19,410 nucleotides of DNA from Cochliopodium minus. Lineage: Eukaryota; Discosea; Himatismenida; Cochliopodiidae. The notes below the pieces were generated by a model. That model was not told the origin of the DNA. It saw only the letters and a program-made list of their open reading frames with translations, and did not search any database. A program made the position numbers and the translations under genes. How positions within the stretch are numbered: the stretch's first letter is position 1; each line of letters begins with the position of its first letter. Below are positions 1-9,900 of this stretch, piece by piece. The stretch lies in assembly GCA_024220525.1 (NCBI GenBank), contig JAMYWO010000498.1:1-19410 (forward strand). Reading direction: 5' to 3'.

Positions 1-324
1 TTTGATAATGTAAAATCAAAATGGATGCCAGAAATTAGACTTCATATGCCAAATACCAAATGTATTCTTGTTGGAACCAAATTAGATTTGAGAGATGATC
101 CAAATACCATTCAAAAATTGGCAGAAAAGAAATCAGCACCAATCACATACGAAAGAGGATTGGCAATGTCCAAGGAAATTGGAGCAATCAAATATATTGA
201 ATGTTCTGCACTCACTCAAAAGAATTTGAAGCTTGTATTTGATGAAGCTATTAGATGTCATTTGTTTCCAACTGAATCCTCTGGAAAGAAGGAAAAAAGT
301 GGAGGAGGATGCAACATTCTTTAA
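1..324 (+). CDS. Rac-like Rho-family small GTPase, 3' part
   Basis: C-terminal about 107 residues of a Rho-family GTPase; the 5' part lies before the window. The frame is open from base 1 ([12 protein letters not shown]), so the ATG at position 25 is internal and not the start. Visible motifs are G4 TKLD within GTKLDLRDD, the Rho insert region after it, and G5 CSALTQKNL followed by VFDEAIR, which is the Rac-subfamily pattern. The C-terminus is basic then glycine-rich and ends in CNIL, a CAAX box; the final Leu predicts geranylgeranylation and membrane attachment. Family knowledge: Rac proteins switch actin remodelling, phagocytosis and motility. No intron is seen in this part. It lies just upstream of a second small GTPase on the same strand, but the two belong to different subfamilies, so they are not a recent tandem duplication. 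Confidence 0.95.
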   Translation, partial: FDNVKSKWMPEIRLHMPNTKCILVGTKLDLRDDPNTIQKLAEKKSAPITYERGLAMSKEIGAIKYIECSALTQKNLKLVFDEAIRCHLFPTESSGKKEKSGGGCNIL

Positions 325-920
325 AATAAAATATTTTAAAAAAATTAAAAAAATGTATTTATTAAATAAAATCTTCCTTTATTTATATATCTCATTGAAA
401 ATTAAAACAAATAAATGAATTGAAAGGAATCATTATGGAATGAATAGATCTTTGAAATCTTTTTCTTTTCAAAGGAGAAATATGATTGGGAAACATTTTG
501 GGAAAAAAGTCAAAAATCAAAGTGGCTGATTTGTAAGATCAATTCAAATAAAAAAACAATTGAAACAATCTGCTTGTAAATCCCAAGATAACACATCCAA
601 CAAATTAAATCTAAAGAGTTATTTGATTAATAAAAATTTTTAAATGAACAAATTGAAATTAAAGAGTAGAGATGAAGTAAAGATGAAAGAATTCTTTGTT
701 GGAACAATTAATTAATTTTAAAGTAAATTTCAAAAAATATAAATTATCTTTTTTTTTTTAAAAAATAAGTAAGTTTAATCGCTATATATGTTATTTTCAA
801 AAAAGCAAAACTTGTTCTCAAAAAAATTTTAATAAGAAAATTGAAGCTTTCTTTCTAAATAAAATTGGATAAAATAAGAAAATAAAAATAAAATTGAAAT
901 CAATAAAGAAAAGAAAAATA
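325..920. other. intergenic spacer between Rac-like and Rap-like genes
   Basis: About 600 bases with no supported gene. It is A/T rich with short open frames in all frames and no conserved domain. It must hold the Rac 3' end and the promoter of the Rap-like gene. A T-run at about 750-760 precedes the Rap start by about 160 bases. I saw no RNA gene. Confidence 0.6.
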
Positions 921-1481
921 ATGGTTAAAGAAATTAAATTGGTTGTATTGGGCAGTGGAGGAGTAGGAAAATCATCGTTGACAGTGCAATTTGTAAGAGG
1001 TGCGTTCAATTGCAAATACGATCCAACCATTGAAGATATCTACCATAAAAACTTGGAAGTGGATGGAATTCAATACTTGCTTGAAATCCAAGATACAGAA
1101 GGAAAAGAACAATTTGAAGCGATGAGAGATCTCTATATGAAAGATGGACAAGGATTTGTATTGGTATATTCTATCACAGCAAAATCAACATTCACTGATT
1201 TGAATGAAATAAGGGATCGAATCGTTTATGTTAAAGATACTGAGGATTTCCCTTGTATTCTTGTTGGAAATAAATGTGATTTGGATGAAGAGAGAGTCGT
1301 TTCTGAGATGGATGGGAAAGAGGCTGCAAGTAAATGGAAAGCTACTCATTTGGAGGCTTCTGCCAAGACATTTATCAACATCCAAGAGCTCTTTATAGAA
1401 TTGATAAGACAAATTAACAAAAAGGATTATTCTGATGGAAAACAAGATCAAATGAAAAAAAGTGGTTGCAATTTATTTTGA
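921..1481 (+). CDS. Rap/Ras-like small GTPase with altered switch II
   Basis: Intronless gene of 186 residues, the usual length. The start is the ATG at 921 ([11 protein letters not shown]); the frame is open further upstream but that part has no ATG. P-loop GSGGVGKSS at residues 11-19, effector loop YDPTIED at 33-39 (Rap/Ras type), G4 NKCD, G5 EASAK, and C-terminal CNLF, a CAAX box whose final Phe suggests geranylgeranylation. The stretch [20 protein letters not shown] and the VKDTED segment are closest to Rap1. The oddity is switch II: the usual DTAG(T/Q)EQF reads DTEGKEQF, so Ras position 59 is Glu and position 61 is Lys. In animal Ras, changes at these positions impair GTP hydrolysis. The effector loop also has Ile where Rap has Ser39. 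The protein may therefore be constitutively GTP-bound or regulated by unusual GAPs (inference). Confidence 0.95.
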   Translation: MVKEIKLVVLGSGGVGKSSLTVQFVRGAFNCKYDPTIEDIYHKNLEVDGIQYLLEIQDTEGKEQFEAMRDLYMKDGQGFVLVYSITAKSTFTDLNEIRDRIVYVKDTEDFPCILVGNKCDLDEERVVSEMDGKEAASKWKATHLEASAKTFINIQELFIELIRQINKKDYSDGKQDQMKKSGCNLF

Positions 1482-1635
1482 ATTTTGAGTAATTTATTAT
1501 TTTTTTTTTTTAATCTTGTTTTAGCTGAGCAAAAATAAATGCAATTTTGTTCATTATTGATGATGATAATAGGTGAAGGAGTTTTAATGGATCTCTAATC
1601 AAAAAAAATGAAATTTGTTTCAAAAAGCAAATAAA

Positions 1636-1775
1636 GAAGAACTTCAAATTATGGATGGTTTGAAGGAAATAAAAAAGTAGTCAACAGACTGTTTGAAGAA
1701 AGAAATTGCATCAAACTTCCAAAACATCTTCTTTTCTTCATCATTGAACTTTTTTATAATAAAAATAATTAAAAA
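1636..1775 (+). pseudogene. decayed 3' end of an RCC1-family gene copy
   Basis: A frame of about 40 codons without ATG contains KLPKHLLFFIIELF, nearly the same as the C-terminus of the intact RCC1 gene (KLPKYLLFFIIQLS). DNA similarity continues through the stop and into the 3' flank, up to the exon 1 start of the next copy. No propeller repeats remain upstream of it. It is best read as the leftover 3' end of a preceding tandem copy. Confidence 0.75.
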
Positions 1776-1791
1776 AATAAAATAATAAACA

Positions 1792-3136
1792 ATGAAAAGA
1801 ATCAGCAGTGGTTTCAATTCAGACCATCTTTTGTTTTATTGTTGTAAAAATGTTTAATTCCATTTTCTAATTACAACAAAATAAAATAGATAATGGAGAT
1901 TTATATGGATTGGGAAATAATTTATTTGGTCAATTGGGAATAGGAAAAGATTTAATCAAAACAAATGAACCAATCTTATTGAAGAATGATAAAAATATAA
2001 AATCAATTTGTTTAGGAAATTTATTTTCTTTGATCTTTCATAAAAATGGTGATTTATTTTCATTTGGATACAATGAAAATGGAGAATTGGGAATAGGAAA
2101 TTATGAAGATCAATATAAACCAGTATTGGTGATGAATGATTCAACAATCAAATTGATTTCATGTGGAAAAAATCACACATTGATTTACAAAGAAAATGGA
2201 GAATTGTTGGTGTTTGGGAGTAATGATTGTGGACAATTAGGAATTGGAAATTCAGAAATAAAAAAACAATCAACTCCAATTTTGTTGATGAAAGATAAAA
2301 CGATCAAAATGATAAGATCGGGAGGTTATCATTCGATTATTTACAAAGAAAATGGAGATTTTTTGGTGTTTGGTTATAATCAAAGCGGACAACTTGGATT
2401 GGGAGATGAAACCAACAGAAATACACCCACTTTTTTGTTGAATGATGTTGATATTGAAGATATTGTTTGTGGAAATGAACATACTATTTATCAAAAGAAA
2501 AATGGAGAGATTTATGTTTTTGGATACAAGTAAAAAAGATATTCATTTTTAAAACTTTTTGATTCTTAGAATTTTTTTGAAAAAATAATTTCAATTTAAA
2601 AAAGTGATAACAAAAGATTGGGACTAGAAGCAACAGAAAAAATAAAAACACCAACTTTATTGATTAAAATAGAGAACATTAAATACATTGAAACATCATA
2701 CGCTCACACTATTATTTTGAAAAAAGATGGAGAATTGATTGGTTTTGGATCTAATGAAGACAATAAATTAAGTTTTAAAATTGATGAAAATGAATTATTA
2801 TCACCTCAAACTATAATGAAAGATGAAAAGATTCGATCTGTTTTTTGTTTTGCTAATTATTCTTTCTTTCATTTCAATGATGGAAAAGTTTTTGCAAGAG
2901 GATATTTTTCTTCAAACGATTCTTTTGATTATTTGATTTTTGAGAATCCTTCTTTAATGTTTATTGGATCAGGTGATGTGCTTGAATGGTCTCCTCATAC
3001 TCACTCTCTTTTCTCAAATGAAATAAAACAATCTATTCTTGAATTTGTTCTTGTTTCAAAATATCTCCAAAAGAAAATTGCATCTAAACTTCCGAAATAT
3101 CTTCTTTTCTTCATCATTCAACTTTCTTTTATTTAA
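1792..3136 (+). CDS. RCC1-repeat seven-bladed propeller protein
   Basis: Three exons: 1792-1843, 1890-2529 and 2605-3136; phases match and total 407 codons plus stop. Exon 1 is small (MKRISSGFNSDHLLFYC) and supplies the first strands of blade 1. Seven RCC1-type signatures follow in order: GDLYGLGNNLFGQLG, GDLFSFGYNENGELG, GELLVFGSNDCGQLG, GDFLVFGYNQSGQLG, GEIYVFGYN, GELIGFGSNED and GKVFARGYF, enough for a complete seven-bladed beta-propeller. The last blades are degenerate. The last roughly 50 residues form a helical tail ending in KLPKYLLFFIIQLS, with no recognised domain. RCC1 itself is a Ran exchange factor, but most RCC1-repeat proteins of protists have unknown partners, so no exchange activity is claimed. 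Joining exon 2 to exon 3 restores FGYN, where unspliced reading would stop. Confidence 0.88.
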
Positions 3137-3197
3137 AAAATAATTCAAAAAATAAAAATATTTACAATAATAAATTAGAAATAAAAAAAGATTGTAA

Positions 3198-3250
3198 TAA
3201 ATAAAAAAGATTGGCAGTGGATATCATCCATTCAGACCATCTTTTTTATA
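3198..3250 (+). pseudogene. decayed exon 1 of a downstream RCC1 copy
   Basis: This segment matches the exon 1 region of the intact RCC1 gene: GGCAGTGG, then ATTCAGACCATCTTTT, as in 1805-1833. The start codon is lost (ATA-like), and a small insertion puts the KIGSGY part and the HSDHLFY part in different frames. No further RCC1 sequence is seen after it. It appears to be the stub of the next tandem copy. Confidence 0.7.
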
Positions 3251-3784
3251 TTAAAATAATATATTATATTGTTTTTATTTTTATTTTATTTATATAAAAT
3301 TAATCAAATCCTCTTATTGCTTCGAGTGTTTTTAAATTTTTATTTTGAAAAAGAGAAATATTTCTTTTTTAATTTTTTAGAAATGAAGATTTTAAAAAAT
3401 TTTATCTTTGGTACTCACTGTTTCGAGTAAAGTACACCTTGTAGAATTAATGGAGTTACCTTTAAAAAAAATGAAATGTATGATATATCTGAATGGTGTT
3501 GTAAAAATCAAATATTAAGCAATTTAACAAAGAAGATGACACTTTGCTTTCTAGATGCTCTCTTTTATGGAATCTTAATTAAAATAATCAAAGAAGAAGA
3601 AAAGATGATATCTACCATTTTTTAGGTGAAAGATATATCTAAAGCATTTTTATTTTGTACCATCAGAAAAATATTTCCTTGTCCTAGAGATAGAATATCC
3701 AACACAAAGAATAATAGAAACACTTTTAAATTGAAAAAAGAATTAAAGATGCACAAGAAAAAATCTCTTTAAATAATTAAAGTA

Positions 3785-3975
3785 CCCTAATTATCACCTC
3801 CGATCACTGCAACACCGAAGAGATGAACGAAAACATAAATCCAAGACTTCCCACAACCATCCTTGTTCCCCTCATCTTCCACCATCAATCTGGCAAGAAG
3901 TTATATTTTTATAGAGTGCTAAGTTCGGTGATGTTTCTCCTTCTGTTTTGGACGTGATGACCTGTTTTTCAATCT
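3785..3975. other. raised-GC island of unknown nature
   Basis: A stretch of about 190 bases with clearly more G and C than its surroundings. On the + strand, ATG 3822 opens a 44-codon frame ending TGA 3956 (MNENINPRLP..., ending in a hydrophobic segment SSVMFLLLFW). On the - strand, an ATG near 3891 opens a 32-codon frame with a hydrophobic stretch WIYVFVHLFGVAVIGG. The short complementary segments CACCGAA (about 3813) and TTCGGTG (about 3926) could close a structured RNA, and a T5 run follows at about 3965. I cannot tell a short peptide gene, an old exon or a non-coding RNA apart. Confidence 0.35.
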
Positions 3976-3987
3976 TTGATCAAAAAA

Positions 3988-4039
3988 AAAAAATACATTT
4001 TTTTTTTTTAAACAAAAAATACATTTTTTTTTTTTAAAC
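3988..4039. repeat. perfect 26-bp tandem duplication
   Basis: Two identical adjacent 26-base units, each A6-TACA-T12-AAAC. It lies about 45 bases beyond the stop codon of the PPR gene, in its 3' flank. Replication slippage is the likely origin. Confidence 0.85.
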
Positions 4040-4085
4040 TGGTTGATCTAAATAAAAAGAAAGAAAAATCAAATAAATATTGCTT

Positions 4086-7000
4086 TTAATTTTGTTTAAT
4101 TTTGATTCTCGGGCGAGATCTCCTCTTAAAACCCTTCTTCTCCTCCACCTCATCCTCTTCGTCATTGCCAAGAAAATCAGTCTCATCCTCATTGTCGATC
4201 TTCTTGCCATTAAGTAGAGGTTTAGGAGGGTTCTTAAGGAAATCGTCCAACTGAACCAAGATGTCGTCACGGGAAGATTTTTCAGCGACGAATCTGACGA
4301 TACGTTCGAAGATGGGGTTGAGAGGGTCGATGTAGGGGTATTGGGGGATGGTCACTGAGAGCGTTTTCCAGGCGAGGTCGGGGTTGTTGCAGATTCTGGT
4401 GGCGAGGAGGAGCGCCGTGAAAGTTTTGGAGTTTGGTGTTATGTATTGTGTTTTCATTTCTGAAAAAATTAAAAAATAACAAAAATTGAAAAAATAAAAT
4501 TAAAAAAAATGATAAAAAATAATTTATTAATAAATAAAAAACAAAAATTGAGAAATAAATAAATAAAATTTAAAAATTAAATTATTTTTAGAAAAATAAA
4601 AAATAAAAAATAAAAAATAAAAAATAAAAAATAAAATATAATAAATGATAAAAAATAAAAAATAAAGATAGATGATAAAAAAAAATAATAATCATCAAGA
4701 TATAAAAAATTTGAATTTTTAAAAAAATAATTTTTTTTTACCTTGAAACATTTGGAAGGACTTTCCCATTTGTTCCATTCTTGCGTAGATTTGGATCAAG
4801 TAGTTGTAGTGGATGAGATCTCTTTTGTTTTTTTTGTTGATCAGATATCTCTTTAACAAATTTTCTACCAACTAAATCAAAAATAGAAAATCACATTTAA
4901 AAAATAAATTAAAACATTAAAAAACAGAAAGTGTAAAAAAATAAAACAATCAAAAAAAATAAAAAAATGAAAAAATAAAAAATAAATTAAATTGGATAAT
5001 GAAAATTTTTGAACTACAATAAATATAATATAGAAAAAATTTAATTTAAAATATTAGAAATTAAAATTATTTTAAAAATTTTGAGCAGAAATAAATTAAA
5101 AATATAAAGTAAAATAAAAAAATATTTAAAATAGAAATAAAATTTAATTAATTTTAAATAGAAAAAAATATTTGAAAAAATTATTTTAGAAAATGGAAAT
5201 GAAAATTATAAAAATAAAAATTTGATTGAAAATAAAAATAAAAATAAAAATAAAAATAAAAATAAAAATAAAAAAAAATAAAAAAAAAATAAAAAAAATA
5301 AAAAAAATAAAAAAATTTAAAATTCAAAAAAAAAAATTTATTGGATACTTCATATTTTTCTCTTGAAGCATCTTTGCTTGAGGGGACTCTTAGAGCAGAA
5401 ACTAAGAGGGGCAAGTCAAGGGAAAGAGGGTTGGTTCTGCCTTGAGTATCAGCGGAGAGTTTTGTGATTTTTTGTAGTAAATAGACACATCTCTCCTTGT
5501 CTGCTGTGAATTCGCAAATTCTTTTATTTAAAAATAAAATGAAAATTGAAAAATTTAAAAAATAATTAAAAAATAATTAAAAAATTTAAAAAATAATTAA
5601 AAAATATGAAATAAAAATAAATTAATTTTAAAAATTTGAATTTTTTTTACCTGAAAAGAATGTCAAAAGTTCTTCTGTCTGAAATTATTTAGTTTTTAGT
5701 TACAAATGAATTTTTTTTCATTATTATTTTTATTTGTTTATTTATTTTTAAATTTTTGTTTTATTTTTATTTTTATTTTTATTTACCAAATTTTTGTTTT
5801 ATTTTTATTTTTATTTTTATTTACCAAATTTTTTTTTATTTTTTTTTTTTTTATTTTTTATTTTTTTTTTTTTATTATCATTTTTATTAAATTTTTATTT
5901 TTATTTTTATTTTTACTTTTATTTTTACTTTTATTTTATATTTTTATTTATTTTCACCTTCTGTTACACGATAATCGTTTTCCAAATGCTTGTATATTTC
6001 AAAGGCGATCATGTTATTTACTTTAGATTTTGAGGCAGAGCAGATGTGAAGAATGGTGTTATATGCGTGTAAATCCAACAAGTTCTTTTCTATCATTTTT
6101 TCATAGATTCTCATTGCACCTTTTTTTAAAAAATAAAATAAAAATAAAAATAAAAATAAATAAAATTAATAAATAATAAAAAATAAAAATGTTAAAAATT
6201 AAAATTAAAAAAATGACAATAAAATAAATATAAAAATTAAAATACAATAAATATCAAAAAATGTTTTAAAAAAAATAATAATAATAAAATGAAAAAAATT
6301 TCAAAAAAAAAAAAATTTCGAAAAAAGTGTAAATAAAAAATGAATAAAAAATAATTAATTATCTTTAAGAAAATTAAAAAATATTATTAATAAATTAAGA
6401 AACAAAAATAATTAATGAAATTATAAAATTTTTAAAAAAATATGAAAAATAAAAATTTTTAAACAAAAAAATAAAATGAAAAATTGATTAAAATAAACAA
6501 AAAGAATTATTTAATTTTACAATAAAAAATGTTAAAAAAAAAAAAAGAAAATAAAAATGAAATTTTTTTTTTTACCTTTCACATCTTCTTTATTTCCGTA
6601 CAATTGCATCAACATGGTGTAGGTCGAAGCGTTGATTCCTATGTTCTCATCCTTTTCCATTTTATCTAGGAGATCGAAAATTCTTTTTTCTTCCAGCTGG
6701 TGTGTCACAAACAATTTCATCATAGTGTTGTAAAAACCACTGTCAGGTGGAACTAAAGAAAATTTAAAAATTAATTTATTTTCTATTTTTATTTTATTTT
6801 TAAAATTTATTATTTTTATTTATTTATTTATTTATTTATATTTTTTATTTTTATTTTATTTTTTAAACATTTATTTCATTTTTTTTTTTTAAAATTCATT
6901 ATTTTTATTTTCAATTTTGATTTATTTTTATATTTTATTTTATTTTTATTTTCAATTTTTATTTTAAATTGTGATTTATTTATTTATTTTTTTTTATTTT

Positions 7001-8027
7001 ATATTAAAATATTTTTCTATGTGAAATTTTTTTTTTTATAAACTTTATCGAGAAAACAGTAATACCAAGAATCGCATCGAAATTAAAACAAAAAATAAAA
7101 TATTTTTCTTTCTAATCAAGATATGTTATTCTCGGGCATAATGAGCATCCCCAAAATTTTTTTTTGTAAAATCATTTGAATGCATTATAAAGATAAAGTG
7201 ATTTCAATTACCATGAATTTTAAGTATTAATACTTAAAATGATCTGATATAAACAGAACTCAAAAATTTGATGTTAAGAAATTTCGAATAATTCAAGATT
7301 TTTGTAATTTTTATAAAAAATATCACTAGACTTGTCCAAATATTACAACTTTGTTAGCGGATATAATATTTTTACTAACAAAATTTAAACTGTTGTAATA
7401 TTTTTGGACATCCCTAAAATATCATATATTAATTTCTCAAAATAATTGATAAATTATATTCTAAGTGGGGTGGAGTATCCTTCTTTTGATAAAATCTTTA
7501 TAATATTATTTGAAAGAATAAAATTATATATTTCCTTGGGCTAATCATCATATTTCCTTCAATTTTTTTATACCTTCATATTTCTCCATTTCTGATTCGA
7601 CCAATTTGATTTTATCATCAATCAACGATTTATCATCCATCTTGCATTCAGCGATAGTATTCAATAGGATTCTATACGTCTGTATATTAGGCTTCAAAGC
7701 CAATTTCTTCATCTTATGATAATTTTTGAAGGCCTCCTTTGTATTGCCATTCTTTGCACAGGCCATCATGAGATGATGTACAGCGAAATGTGTATTTACT
7801 TTCAATGTCCTATCTTTCCTTCCTATCTCATAGAGATGCTTCGCTTCATTGAGATCTCCCTCCTTCACTGCCTTTTTGAAATCCTTTGAAGGATTTATCT
7901 TCTTCTTATAGGTGCGGATGATGATAGGAAAAAACATATTTTTGTTGCTGCTGTTGATTATGTTCTTGTATTTGATTGTGTTTTTAAATATGGGGTTGGA
8001 GAACAAATTATTTATGTTGTTATTCAT
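4086..8027 (-). CDS. pentatricopeptide repeat (PPR) protein
   Basis: Seven exons on the minus strand: 8027-7574, 6752-6576, 6119-5958, 5678-5651, 5520-5349, 4871-4742 and 4459-4086. Phases all match and total 498 codons plus stop. Residues 1-46 are rich in Asn, Lys, Arg and Ile with no acidic residue, like a mitochondrial or related-organelle presequence. PPR-type helical pairs follow, for example HHLMMACAKNGNTKEAFKNY..KM, FYNTMMKLFVTHQLEEKRIF, YTMLMQLYGNKEDVKGAMRIYEKM, AYNTILHICSAS and HYNYLIQIYARMEQMGKSFQMF. The C-terminal tail is acidic (NDEEDEVEEKK) then basic (FKRRSRPRIKIK). PPR proteins bind single-stranded RNA and act in organelle RNA processing or translation; the target here is unknown. 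Exon 4 is a 28-nt microexon. Intron 1 is about 820 bases and holds inverted repeats. It is divergent from the AprA-like gene. Confidence 0.9.
5230..5316. repeat. (AAAAAT)n simple repeat in PPR intron 5
   Basis: A run of AAAAAT and longer A-T units next to the donor of intron 5. On the PPR sense strand it reads T-rich. It has no coding meaning, although a Phe/Tyr-rich open frame passes through it. Confidence 0.9.
5756..5945. repeat. (TTTTTA)n-type repeat in PPR intron 3
   Basis: T-rich low-complexity tract that fills most of PPR intron 3, including a direct repeat of ATTTACCAAATTTTTGTTTT-like sequence at about 5781-5835. On the sense strand of this gene the intron is A-rich, opposite to most introns in the window. 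It creates spurious Phe-rich open frames on the + strand. Confidence 0.85.
7217..7240. repeat. perfect 24-bp palindrome in PPR intron 1
   Basis: A 24-base sequence identical to its own reverse complement, with the core AAGTATTAATACTT. It could form a 12-bp hairpin with almost no loop or bind a dimeric protein. It lies in the non-repetitive part of intron 1, about 90 bases from the larger inverted repeat. Confidence 0.85.
7333..7410. repeat. 78-bp inverted repeat, MITE-like
   Basis: Left arm TGTCCAAATATTACAAC (7333-7349) is the reverse complement of the right arm GTTGTAATATTTTTGGACA (7392-7410), apart from two extra T's. An inner pair TTTGTTAG (7350-7357) and CTAACAAA (7375-7382) extends the fold. 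The size, terminal inverted repeats and lack of a coding frame fit a miniature inverted-repeat element. The arm style resembles Tc1/mariner-type ends (inference). I could not fix the target-site duplication. Confidence 0.6.
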
Positions 8028-8370
8028 TTTTCTCCTTATTTTATTTTATTTCTTTTGATTTCAGCTGATCATATTTTAGTTTGAGCAATTACCTTCAAAT
8101 ATAAATCCTTTTAGAAATCAATCACTTTTAATAATAGTATAAACATTTCAAATTTTTTGTTGGCAGATTTATGGAATGTAGAATTGGATATACTAATAGA
8201 TCAGAATTCTAATGGTTGAAATATTTATCACAAAATTCAAAGAATGGTTTTAAGAATTCAAATCTAAAAATTGATTCGTTCAACAATTAAAAAGAAAGAC
8301 CAATGGTGATTTTCAATCAATTATTTCGAATATACAATTGGACAAAGAAAATAATTAAAAATTAAAAAAA
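8028..8370. promoter_or_regulatory. shared divergent promoter region
   Basis: 343 bases separate the ATGs of the PPR gene (minus) and the AprA-like gene (plus), so both promoters must lie here. The sequence is of mixed composition and not low-complexity. An A-rich run directly precedes the AprA-like ATG, as before many starts in this window. I cannot identify a specific element. Confidence 0.4.
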
Positions 8371-9869
8371 ATGAAATTTTTTCTGTTGGCTGTTTTATTG
8401 TTTGTGGTTTGCTATTCAACACCATTGGATGAGTAAAAAAAAAACCAATCCTAAAATACAAAAATATATAAATATTTTAAATTTTTTTTGTTGATACTCA
8501 AAAACCCCTTTTTCATAATAAAGCTACGTGAATGCTCCTGATCCTTATCAATCATATAAATTGATCGATGTAATATCTGGTCCTGGATACTATGCATATA
8601 TGCTCAATGTAAAAAATTAAAAAACAAAAATAAGAATTTCGAAAATAATGTCTAAAATGGATCTCATTATAAGACATTATATCTAAATATAACCACATAA
8701 CTTGTAATATTAAATTTTTTTTTCTAATTATTTATATTTCTAAAAATATTTCAAGGTCACATCCCAAAAATGGCTCGATGAAAAGCAAGTAAACAATCCA
8801 ATCTGGTGGCATTATCTCGCTGTATGTGTTCCAGATGATCTCAGAAATGTAAGCACAAGTTTGGTATATATTGATGGATATAAAGATAATACTGGTAAAA
8901 TCAATAAAATCAATTTAAAATTTTAGTTTCATTGAAATTTCTTCAAATTCTTTTTTATTTTTTAAATCATTTTTTTATATATTTTATATTTTTTTTTTTA
9001 TTAATCTTTTTAGATCCACCTCCAACATCTTTGTATATTGCTGTGGAAGTTCTTTGTTTGTCCGCAAGAATCGTAACAGCTCACTTGATGCAAATCCCTA
9101 ACCAACCTTTGATCTTCAACAACGACGGAGTCAAGAGATCCGAAGACGGTTTGATTGCTGTAATATTTATTTTTTATTTTTTTTTTTAATTATTTTTTTA
9201 ATTATTTTTTATTTTATTTTTTATTATTAATAATTATTTTATTAATTTTTTTATTTTTTTCATTTATTTTTATTTTTTTTTAGTACGGATGGAGAAGATT
9301 TTTGAACGAGTCAGGTAGCAACCCACAATGGCTTGCACGTCTCCCCATGACCAAAGCTACTGTTGTCGCAATGAACGCCATCCAAAACTTCACTAACGGT
9401 TTGGCTTCTGTAAAAACCAAAATTAAAACTTTCATTGTTGGTAAAATAAAATTTTCTATTTATTTTATTTTTATTTTTTATTTTTTTATTTTTTTATTTT
9501 TTTATTTTTTTATTTTTTTATTTTTATTTGTTAAATTTTTTTTTTCATTTTATTTATTATTTCTCTAATTTTTTATTTTTCTTATTTTTCATTTTTTATT
9601 TATTTTTTATTTTTTTATTTTTTATTTTTTTATTTTTATTTTTCTATTTTTTTATTTTTATTTGTTTTTTAAATTTTTTTTTCATTTTTTAATTATTTCT
9701 CTAATTTTTTTCGTTTCATTCAGCTGGAGCATCTAAAAGAGGATGGACCACCTGGACCACTGGTATTGTAGACACAAGAGTCATCGCTATTATTCCTATG
9801 GTAAACTTTTAAATCATTTTTAATTTTCTTATTTATTTTTAACTATTTTTTATTTTTTATTTTTTATTT

Positions 9870-9900
<31 letters not shown>

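Larger units (their letters stand above)
3251..4085. other. gene-poor spacer between RCC1 and PPR genes
   Basis: About 830 bases between convergent genes. No long ORF or recognisable RNA gene is present. Most of it is mixed-composition AT-rich sequence. Two things stand out and are listed separately: an island of raised GC at 3785-3975 and a 26-bp tandem duplication at 3988-4039. Confidence 0.6.

Noticed and set aside
3785-3975. 5S rRNA-like or SRP-like words (CCGAACTTAGC on the minus strand, GTGCTAAGTTCGG on the plus)
   Set aside because: The remaining helices and spacing of either RNA are not found, so the words alone are not enough.
5706-6033. Phe/Tyr/Leu-rich open frames on the + strand
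   Set aside because: They come from TTTTTA-type repeats inside PPR intron 3 and have no domain content.
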